DNA from: Rhizophlyctis rosea
Taxonomy: Eukaryota > Chytridiomycota > Chytridiomycetes > Rhizophlyctidales > Rhizophlyctidaceae
DNA length: 31,176 nt
Reading direction: 5' to 3'
Assembly (NCBI GenBank): GCA_027596075.1
Contig: JADGJC010000406.1
Span: forward strand, 1 to 31,176
The notes under the pieces are model-generated. The model did no database searches and was not told the DNA's origin. It saw only the letters and a list, made by a program, of their open reading frames with translations. A program made the position numbers and the translations under genes. Shown piece after piece: positions 20,509 through 29,613 of the stretch (its first letter is position 1; each line of letters begins with the position of its first letter).

Positions 20509-21134
20509 TCACAGCCGCGGCCCTCTTCCTACCAGATATTTGACATGCACACCCTTGACGCACACATTCCCATGAGCTTCTTCCACCTCTCCTTCAGTGA
20601 TATCTGATGCGTCAGCGTCCTCCGCCACCGGTTTGCTCTTCTCAAACCCCTTTTCTAATGCGGAAACATCACACTCGATGACCGCGATCCGTCCTCCCAC
20701 CCTCACAACCTCTGCGGAGAGTTCCAATGTTTGTCCTAGTGTGGCGGGTGACAAATATGTGAGGTTGAGGGAAACGGTTGTTCCGGGAGGTGGGTGTGAT
20801 GGGTGGGATAGAAGACATATGGAAGTGAGTGTATCTACGAGCTTTTCCCCGTAGTTGTCCATGATTGATTGTCGTGTAGGCAAACCATCCTTGTCAGTAC
20901 TGTTGCTCTTGCACTTGTGGACACTTTCTACTCAACCCTCACCAAGGCATATACGGCACCATGCACAACTTCTTGACCGTTGAGCATGTTCTCTGTAACG
21001 GGAATGTGGAAGGTGACCTTTCCTGGTGTTGCTGATATTATCTTTGCTTTGCTGACAATGTCCGACGCGAAAGGGACGGGTGGCGTGGATGTATGGTGGT
21101 GCAGCATGGTGGTCAGAAGCGGTTGGAGAGTCAT
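20509..21134 (-). CDS. Hotdog-fold acyl-CoA thioesterase, THEM2/ACOT13-like
   Basis: Probably hydrolyses acyl-CoA thioesters. Two exons fit: 21134-20943 and 20841-20509, giving 174 aa. The join yields EVVHGAVYALLVDTLTSICL, matching the family's HGG..A.LVD active-site helix with its catalytic Asp. The second half has the hotdog strands VSLNLTYLSPATLGQTLELS and VVRVGGRIAVIECDV. An alternative acceptor 48 nt upstream (20889) is also in phase and would insert 16 residues before LVD. It is less family-like, so the shorter form is chosen. An acidic insertion (EDADASDITEGEVEEAHGN) interrupts the last strands and is not typical of the family. The start is the ATG at 21134. The gene is divergent from the alpha/beta hydrolase, and a metabolic link between the two is only speculative. 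Confidence 0.8.
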
Positions 21135-21608
21135 CTTGGCACAAGATGCAAACTTGAAGAGTTGCGTAAAGCAAAGTGATTGTGACGCAAGAAGGCAACG
21201 AAGTCACGGTTTGAGAGTGCAATGAATGCGTTTGGGAAGAAGGCAAGTTCATGCTAAATGCTGAGTCACTTTGAAGGGGAAATGGGACTGACTTTTAGCC
21301 AGGGATATTGTCTTCATGGCACCGACGGCACAGCAACAAATTTACAGTGCCACCACGGCAGAAAGTGAAGACAAAATAATTTCCTTTCTTGACAGGCCGA
21401 CAGTCCGACCCCGGAGCTCCAAGGTACAAGGTAACACCATTATGACAGATACCCCGTGAGAACAAACACCGAATAGGCAATAGTGGCTTCAATCGTATTC
21501 ATTGGTGCACGATGCACCATCAGTTGCATGCATAAATACCCGCATCACGAAGCAAAACCCCATTTTGAGCCGCTCACCGACTTCCCCTTGCAATATCATC
21601 GTCCAACT
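21135..21608. promoter_or_regulatory. Divergent intergenic region, thioesterase / alpha-beta hydrolase
   Basis: 474 bp between outward-facing starts. It contains a perfect short dyad at 21503-21519 and a TATA-like CATAAATACC at 21531-21540, about 70 bp before the hydrolase ATG. No gene is seen in between. Confidence 0.45.
21503..21519. promoter_or_regulatory. Dyad TGGTGCA-cga-TGCACCA, candidate operator
   Basis: Perfect 7+3+7 palindrome immediately upstream of the TATA-like element of the hydrolase gene. Its symmetry and position fit a binding site for a dimeric transcription factor. The factor is unknown. Confidence 0.4.
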
Positions 21609-22785
21609 ATGCGCCTCCTCTCATCCCTCGCCCTCATTGCGTCCGCCGTGGCGGTCGCGCAGGCCGCGGCGCCATGGCCCGCATCAAACATGACGACTGT
21701 TACCTTCTCAAAGGTTAAGGACCTCGATCTGTTGACGGACATCTATTTGCCCTCGAACTTGAAATCTGGCCAGAAGGTCGGCGCTATCATTCAGTACCAT
21801 GGAGGTGGTTTGGTCTCCGGTGGGAGGAATGATGTATGGTTCCCTACGTGGTTGAAAGGTATGTGCTGCTGTCACGGAGATTGGACCTCGATCTGGATAA
21901 TGTCACATCCAGATCTAACGACTCTTTCTATCTCACCGTTGTATATCAGACTACTGCAACACCAACTCCCTCATCCTCATCTCCCCCGACTACCGCCTCC
22001 TCTACCCCGACCACGGCCCTCAAATCCTCCGCGACGTCGCATCCCTCTGGTCCTTCCTCCAAAACCCTTCCTTCTCCAAGAACTACCTCCCCTCAAACAT
22101 TAAACTCGACGCCAAGAACATCGCCGTCGCAGGTTTCTCCGGTGGAGGGTACCCCGCCCGGTACGCCGGTTTCCTCACCCCAAAACCAAAAGCCATCATG
22201 TCCGTTTACGGCATGGGCGGCGACTGGTTCTTGGACCATTGGTTGCAACCTAATCAGTCGCATCCGACGATTGATTTTATCTTTCCGGAGGATCCGGTTA
22301 AGATTGATGCCTTGCTTGCGACGAAGCCGAAGTCCATTGGTGACTCGCCTGTTACGGTTGTCCCGCCTGGTCAATTTGTGGACGATCTCGGTCGCATGGG
22401 TCTCTTCACTGCTTGGGTGAACAACGGCACCATCTTGGATGTCCTTACCGGTTGCAATGCTCTCTCTGCCAAGCTTCGCACACTTCCTTACCAATCCCGC
22501 TACGCCGCCGTACCTGCTCCGTACAAACACCTTTTCTTGGAGTACCACCTCAACCGCTCCTTCCCGCCAACCGTTTTCGTCCACGGAAAGGCGGATGATG
22601 TGGTCCTTCCGGCGGAGAGCATCAAGACTTACAACCAGTTGAAGGCGTTGGGAGTCAAGACCCAGTTGTTGGAGTTGGAGAGTGCAGGGCACGGTCTGGT
22701 TGATGCTACTGGAACTCCTGTGGCTGGGTCCGACGCCATCTTGGTGCAGGGTGCGGACTTCTTGTTGAACGAGTTGAAACGCTAG
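21609..22785 (+). CDS. Secreted alpha/beta hydrolase (HSL/esterase-like)
   Basis: Carboxylesterase/lipase-like enzyme. Two exons, 21609-21858 and 21950-22785, in phase 1, give 361 aa. Residues 1-20 (MRLLSSLALIASAVAVAQA) are a clear signal peptide, and the ATG at 21609 is chosen because it starts this peptide. The oxyanion-hole motif YHGGGLVSGGR appears at about residue 70. The nucleophile is Ser147 in GFSGGG, the acid Asp299 or 300 in HGKADDVV, and the base His331 in SAGHGLVD. Splicing restores the strand KDYCNTNSLILISPDYRLLY typical of HSL-type hydrolases. A cap-like insertion lies between residues about 160 and 275. All catalytic positions are intact. The substrate is unknown; plant ester or lipid is plausible given secretion and the nearby GH5 gene, but that is inference. 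Confidence 0.88.
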
Positions 22786-23212
22786 ACAGTTAGAAGCTTG
22801 GTCGCATAGATAGGTTTGATAGATATATCCTTGATAAAATTTGAAAGCTGTCAACTAGAAGTTGTGTCTCGCTCTGACCTTCCAATCAGATGTGCGTTTT
22901 GGCCATTGATTTGTCTTTTAGCCAACGAACAAATCAAGGTTCACTTCAGACGAGTCATATTCCACGAACAAATACTTGTTCATCAGCACCTTCTATAATC
23001 ATTACATGCTCGCAAATATCTACATCCCTACCACCTAACATCATCGCGCCCCTCCAACTAATCCAACCTCCCTCCCCAATTTCGCAATCCACCAATGAAT
23101 CCTCAACTCATCATTGCATATTTGCGCCGCCAGCAAGAGCGTTCTGAGAGCGCTCTCTCGGTCCTCAACTTCCATGAAACGTCTGCTTCCCGTGTCAGCA
23201 GGATATCCGAAC
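22786..23212. other. Convergent 3' region with a short unassigned ORF
   Basis: About 430 bp between the alpha/beta hydrolase and the PICH-like gene. It holds both 3' ends and the start of a 62-aa + strand ORF (23095-23283) that I could not assign to a family. Nothing else is recognised. Confidence 0.4.
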
Positions 23213-23283
23213 TCAAACATGATCTCCCACTAAACTTACTTGAATTGAATAATGAGATCCCCATATTGCTGCATGTCCTTTGA
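23095..23283 (+). other. Unassigned 62-aa ORF antisense to the PICH-like 3' end
   Basis: ATG at 23095 in a favourable context (CACCAATGA) opens a Leu/Glu-rich, helix-prone frame ([29 protein letters not shown]) ending in TGA at 23281-23283. It overlaps the last exon of the minus-strand gene by about 70 bp. It could be the first exon of a small gene or chance. No family is recognised. Confidence 0.25.
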
Positions 23284-26200
23284 CGCGACGGTACACCGGC
23301 ATCGGCGAATGATAACTGTGTTGGATATGTGTCGGTTGGTGGGACAACCTGCAATGCTTTTTCAGTCCAAATGCTTGGAAGCAGTGTTGGAACTCAAAGA
23401 CAATACCCTTATGCTCAATGCCCATCGACGGCCTCTTGTCAAATTTCTGTCCGCCTTCCTTAGTCCCCTTCGGACTTCTCTCCACCGCCACAATCTCAAC
23501 ATCATCGTTCTCCCCTACAAGATCTATCACATCGTCGCTAGTGGCTTCTACTCCTTCATCCAGATTGCGTTTCTCTTCATCCACATCTAAAACCTCCACC
23601 ACCTCCTCAACATAACTTTTCCTCCCCCTAGCCGGGGACGCCATCCCACTCCCATCCCCTCCCACCGACTTCTTCACATTCTCCAACATCTTCCACAACG
23701 CGTCAAGCTGCTGTGCTCGCTGTACCAGCAATAGTTCATCCTGGCCGAGATCCATCCTTGAGATGTGTTTTACGCTCTTGCGAATGATGGAATGCTGGAG
23801 ATTCAGGGTTAGCGGTGAGCCCCAATTGTGACAAAAGGGGAACGGAATCAGCTACCTCTTTCACACCAGCCTCGGTACAAATCTCCTCCACAAAATGCAG
23901 ATATTTGTCCGCTCTCATTTCGTCTCGCTCCTAGATCATTCACCAAGTCAAAAAAAAATGCCATTCGATAACCCAATTTACGATAACTACTCACTGAGAT
24001 CACATCCTTCTCCGAAAACTTCCGCAGTTTTTGTCCGATGCGGTCCAATCGTTCCTTCCAATCTGTACCGCAAACGCAACATCAGAAAAGAGACTACATC
24101 AGAAACATCCATTCATCACTTGCCTGAATTGCTTTCTTCGTCGACATCGATGACTTCAGGAGCAGACGGTTCTGGACGTGTCTTGACCGGTGTGTCATCT
24201 TGAGCTTTTCGTGAGACAAGACTGCCGCTAAGAAACATGCGTGAAGGTCCATCTCTAAATACCTTCAATGACTACCTTTGGTGCTCTATCTCTTTTCGGT
24301 GGTCTGATAATGGGCTCGTCCTCGTCTTAAATGATTGTAAGGTAACTGACTAAAGAAGCGTTTGCGTAAGTAAGACTCACCATCAACGACCACTACTTGA
24401 GATGATGCTTCCCTTCTCGGCAGAACCGGCTCTTGATTTTCGTCTGGAATGTCTGGAGAAAAAGTTGTTCAAAAATTTGGTCATCCTTCGGCAGGTGAAA
24501 ACTTTCCGGTATATGCTACCTTCAACAATGAACACATCCCCTTCCTCTTCCATCACCTGCTCCTGTCGTCTCTCCCGCTTTTTCCTTCCGGTGCGAGGTG
24601 GCTGGGGCGCATCGTTTTGCAGATTCATCTTGAACTGCTCGGCCTAAATATCAACAGCTTGAGATGCATGACGCCACCTGATCATCACATCAAATCCGCA
24701 CATACAAGCCGACTTGCGTCCTCGTCCTCCTCCCAAGATTCCATATCGGCCATTGAATACAGCTGGTCGTGACGACTAAAGCCGGCCACTCCATCTACCA
24801 TTCAACAAAGGTTGATGAATGATCAGCAACCAATGGTAGCAACATTCAGTCTTTACCTATCCCAGCAATTTCATCAAAATGACCCATCACGGTCTCCAAA
24901 CATCCTTCATGCAAGGGATGCTGTTGAGTCAGGTACCGTTGCGTCCGTGAGAAGGTCGGATCGTCCAAAGTGAACATATCCTTCAGCTCTGCTTTCTTGA
25001 AGTACCTAAATAAAGGAGATTGCATCAGGCAATGAGCATTAAGCAGTGAATGCTCATTGAACCCACCGCACATGGCTAGACTTATCCGTCGCCGTTCGCG
25101 ACAGATATTCTTTACGGATCTGTGGAGAAGGCGGTCAGTCGATGATACATATATTACGGCGATGTCGCCGACGAAGCGAACCTGATTTCGATAGATCTTT
25201 TCCTCCACCGTTCCACAAGCCAACAGCCGGTACACAATGACGTCCTTCGTCTGTCCGACGCGGTAGGCCCGATCCACCGCTTGTGCGTCCTACACATGCT
25301 ATCAGAAAAGCCGGAATGGAATGCCGCATAGCTATCTACCTTTTTGGGGTTCCAGGAGGGATCATCTACGATATATAAGATTCGTTGGATGCTGATTCAA
25401 CTGCGCGGTGCAACGCAATGCTACTCACACATGATAACCCGGTCAGCACCAGTCAAGGTTATTCCGATTCCAACCTGAGTGGTAAGCAAGAAACACCCAT
25501 AAGCGGGATCTTGGTTGAACACATTGATCCGGCGCTGACGTTCTTTTCGATCCGTTATTGTTCCATCAATTCGAAGGAAGCGTATACCCTATATCGCGTT
25601 GTTTACATTGATCTTTGCGCGATACTGAAATCATTGATTGTAAATACCTGACTACGGACGCACATTTCGATGATGTCCAGCATCATCCGGCTCGACGAAA
25701 AGACTAACGCCCGGTGACCACCACCGATGAGATTTTGGAGGAGCTTCAATAAGACAAGGAGTTTGGCGCTTTGTGAAGCTAATTCACTCGGAAGCGCGTC
25801 CGACTTCGCCCTGATGAAAGTGAGCGACAATCAGAATCCACAGGACGACTAGCTTATGGTCCATGCTGGATTACCCACACCGTCGACAGGTCTAGTCCTT
25901 CGCAATCCTTCAAATTTGATGATAAGAGCGTGGGATGATAACATATCTTTTGCATGATCTGCAGTGCGCTTAGGGGAGCCACTTTATGGGCAAGGATCTG
26001 TGAAGAGGGTTAGTAAAGGAGTCGGTCCACGTAGCACTCAGCAATTACGCACAGACTTCAAGTCCAGTCGTTTCAAGAAGCTCTCGTAAAGTTGCACTTG
26101 CAAAGGGCACATGGATACCCAGAGAGCGACTTCCATTTTGGAAGATAGATCGCCGATACCAGGGGCGCTGCTGCCGCCTTTCGTCGCCGCAGCTTCTGAG

Positions 26201-28045
26201 TTCTCATCAACGCCATCCTCCGCGGAAGCAGCGCGTTCATTTTGCTCAGGTTTGGATTGAAGGCTTTTCTTCTCTCGCCGCAAGAAGTAAGGTTCAATCA
26301 AGGATCGAAGCACCTTTGCCACCGTATCCGCGTCCGCCTTTTCCTGGTCAGTGGCGTCGCGTGCTTCACCCTGTAAGAGTTGAGTGCCCCGTCGTCCTTT
26401 GATTGACTGAACGCAGAATTACCTTGGTAATGTGATTGCCGAAATTGAGCATGAAACTGCGTTTGGTTCCGAGGAGTTGGCCATTGCAAACATAATCGAA
26501 AAGCGCATGTAGCTCGCCCATGTTGTTCTGAATCGGTGTCCCTAATCAGCTTGTCAGCATACCGCCAAGTACGAATATTAAAGACAAAGTACCTGTCAGT
26601 AATAGCTTGTGGCTCGCTTTTATCTCCCGCAGTGCGATAGACTTTTTGGAACTGGGATTTTTGATGGTGTGGCCCTCATCTAAACTACCTCAAGTCAGAA
26701 AAAGGCGAATGCTGTGATTGCTATTGACATACCCAGTATGATGTAATCCCACACATGACTCCCCTTATTCGTGAGTGCTGCGGCATTCAACCGAATCTTA
26801 TCTGCACACATACATGAGAAGGATCACAGAAGGGTATCGCAGCTCTGTGTCAGCCTTCTTACCGTACGTTGTCAAGACCACTCCACCCATTTCAAATACT
26901 ACGCGCAAATCCTTTTGTATCGCAACAGCGGGCCCATGGAAGACCTTGACTGCTTTGATTTAGCAAACACCTCTACGCTCCCATTCAGCTTTTCAACGTT
27001 AACGTACCACGCATTTGAGGGTACCTTGGTAACGGAGAACAAATTGGTATATGTTGTGGCATCCAAGATTACAAACTCACGTACCATTTTCGGAATTCGG
27101 ATTTCCATGTTTCAAGCAGACCCAACGGCCTTTTGTCGGTTTTGTCGTCAGCGCTGATGGGTGATCGCGAGGTTGATTCACGCCCACACTCACATCGCGA
27201 TAAGAATATGACGACATTTCCCAGATGTGAACAACCCCATCAAAAACGCTATGACTTGAATCGTTTTGCCCATTCCCATGTCATCCCCGAGAATACCTTC
27301 ACAAAAAGAGTTATGACCACGATCTACAACAAGTAACACTCATAATCCTACCTCCCATCCCTTCGTCTCCGTTTAGCTTCCACATCCACTTCACACCATC
27401 CCTCTGATGCGGAAACAGTTGCGTGAACATGGTGGAGGGAAGTTTATATCCGCCTATGCTTTCGTGTAGTTTTGTGTTTTGACGAGAGTTCTGCTGGGAT
27501 CATACCAGGTAGATGATGAAGATTATCTTCCCGTGGATACCATCCGCCGTTCTCTTTCATGAGCTGGACAATGCTCTGATTCTGCAGTTAGTATTTACGT
27601 CTCGGCATGATCATGTGACGCATGGGAGCACCTCTAATTGAGCTATTTTGGCGGTGATGCTTTCTCCATTCACTTCGTCTACGTTGGAGGACTTGTAGGC
27701 TTCTATTGCTTTTTTGTACAGACCCTTCTTTTCCAGTTGTCGTGCCTTCTTCACTTTCAGCGGCTCTTCGTTTGACAGTGAGGGAGGTTCTACTGGCTGG
27801 TCATTTGTTTCCCTGAGATGCTTCGGTATCGCGGTGGGCGGGCGTGAAGGGGAAGGAGAGGGTGCAGGAGAGTTGTTGCGAGAAACTTCTGAGAGTCTGG
27901 GTTTGGGGCTTTGGCGAGGGACGGGAGTGGTTGGAGTGTGGTGATTATCTGCAATGGGGTCGGTCGCGCTGACACGCCTTGCGTGCGGCCAACCAGCAGG
28001 GGTTTGCGATGACCAATATTGAGAGCCACCTGGCGACGACGGCAT
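23213..28045 (-). CDS. ERCC6L/PICH-like SNF2 DNA translocase
   Basis: In vertebrates PICH is a dsDNA translocase acting on ultrafine anaphase bridges. About 26 exons fit, from the ATG at 28045 to 23213, giving about 1127 aa. The N-terminus has a Pro/Ser-rich region and one TPR-like helix pair ([20 protein letters not shown]). SNF2 motifs follow in order: GDDMGMGKT (Lys208), [20 protein letters not shown] after DEGHTIKN (313-319), [35 protein letters not shown], and [13 protein letters not shown] with the arginine fingers. Subfamily evidence is the segment after the helicase: [18 protein letters not shown] and [18 protein letters not shown], both PICH-like. The acidic C-terminal region ([34 protein letters not shown]) resembles SUMO-interacting motifs. 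Two very small exons (27024-27008 and 25365-25340) and one GC-AG intron are predicted. The 3' end is uncertain: an intron at 23406-23349 would move the stop to 23236. Confidence 0.88.
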
Positions 28046-28390
28046 GGTTGGAGCAGTGTGTAACTATTGTATGGTCGAACTGGACGACGGCAATGTTTGG
28101 CAAGACGAAAACGTGAAAATGGGTTTTCCCAAGTTTCCCACGACTGTTGTGTGTTGTGTGTTGCATGTTTGACCAGCCATGTTTGCAGCTGTGCCTCCTC
28201 AGTCTCCGCAGTCATCCCTGGCGTGCTGTCCATCAATTCGGACATGTATACCATCGGTGTAGTCACGTGAACTGAATGATGTCACATTTTCGCCACGCTG
28301 GGGCACAGATTCCACAGAATGAAAATGAAGGCCTCATGAGTCTCGACGGCACACGACCATCTTTTCTCCCACGCAAGAATACCCGACAAG
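28046..28390. promoter_or_regulatory. Divergent intergenic region, PICH-like / FIT
   Basis: The shortest divergent promoter in the window, 345 bp. It contains a TGTTGTGTG-rich run at about 28144-28162 similar in composition to the minisatellite at 17451. No TATA box is clear. Confidence 0.4.
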
Positions 28391-29333
28391 ATGTCTTCAA
28401 TAGCATCATATCAACACAAACTGGCAGCCGTATACACGTTAACAGTCGTACTAGGCTCCCTCATACAAGAACTCTCTGCAGAACTGCCAGTAACAGTCTT
28501 CAACAACAAACGAAACCCGCTGAATATCTACTTCGTGAAGTTGGGGTGGGTATGTTGGCTGTACTTTATAACCCAGACGACTCACCCCTAACACCTTTCC
28601 CATGAAGGCATGGACCGCTCTCCCTCTCCTGATCCTCATGCCCATGTCGGCTTGGCACGCCTCCGCGAGCAAGTCTCCAGCAATCCGCCAGAAAGCAGTC
28701 ACATACGCAGTTCTACGGTTCCTGGGTGCAACACTATACTGGATATTCCTTGCGCAATGGTTCTTCGGCTTTTCAATCCTGGAGCGGGTCTACGTCAATA
28801 GCGGCTCCTGTTCACTGGGAGTCGAGCACACCCTACCCAAACTGTGCAAGCGGAACGGTGGAAATTGGTTAGGGTTCGATATATCGGGCCATTGCTTGTG
28901 AGTATGGCTTCCCGTTTCATCAGCCACCCACAACGTACACGCTTTGCAGGTCAAATAACACGCCATGTATCACCACAGCCTCCTAATCCACGCCAGCCTC
29001 TTCATCTTCGAAGAACTCCGCGTCATATCCTCCAAAACATCCTCCCGACCGCGCCCCACACAACCCGGCCAACCCAACCAATCCTACATCATAACCGAAG
29101 CCGTCATTTCCTCCCTCCTCGTTTTCCTACTGATATTATGGTGGATCATGCTATGCGCTACCTCGCTGTATTTCCATTCCTGGCGGGAAAAGTTCGTGGG
29201 AACGATAGTGGGGATGGTATATTGGGCGGTCGTGTATGCGTTTGCGTTGCCGACGTTTGCGCCTGAGGCGATGCCGGCTGGGTTGGGGTCGGCGGAAGTG
29301 GACACAAATGTGGAAGAGAAGAAGAGCTCATGA
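28391..29333 (+). CDS. FIT family protein (FITM2 / Scs3 / Yft2-like)
   Basis: ER multipass membrane protein needed for lipid-droplet formation; the family is reported to be acyl-CoA diphosphatases. Three exons, 28391-28549, 28608-28897 and 28979-29333, give 267 aa, matching human FITM2 (262). The signature [24 protein letters not shown] is assembled by splicing (TT|C), with the first conserved His at about residue 148. The second His is at about 216 in SLYFHSWREKFVG. Hydrophobic segments fit about six transmembrane helices (LAAVYTLTVVLGSLI, FLGATLYWIFLAQWFFGF, AVISSLLVFLLILWWIMLC, VGMVYWAVVYAFAL). An earlier acceptor at 28951 leads to a stop within a few codons and is rejected. The gene is divergent from the PICH-like gene. 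Confidence 0.9.
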
Positions 29334-29613
29334 GTGAGCGGGTTGTGAATAATAGAAATGTACATGTAGGACCGTTTGCGCGTTGAGCTGTTGGAAGCTT
29401 GGAAAATGGATTTGCTTTTGCTACGGAAGAACTTTGCTGATTTGAATCGCGCAGCCCATCTCAGTCAAAGACAATCACCAAGTCCGGGGTAAGCGGAGGA
29501 ACGCCGTGGGGACGGATGCATTGTCTATTTCGTCAACTACGGGTCAAGGACGTTCCACAGATAAACTACTCATCCACTCAATGGGTGATGTGTTCAATAG
29601 CAAGTACTAAATA

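Noticed and set aside
28140..28165. TGTTGTGTG-rich run resembling the minisatellite at 17451
   Set aside because: It is short, not in register and likely simple-sequence drift, so it was not called as a second repeat locus.
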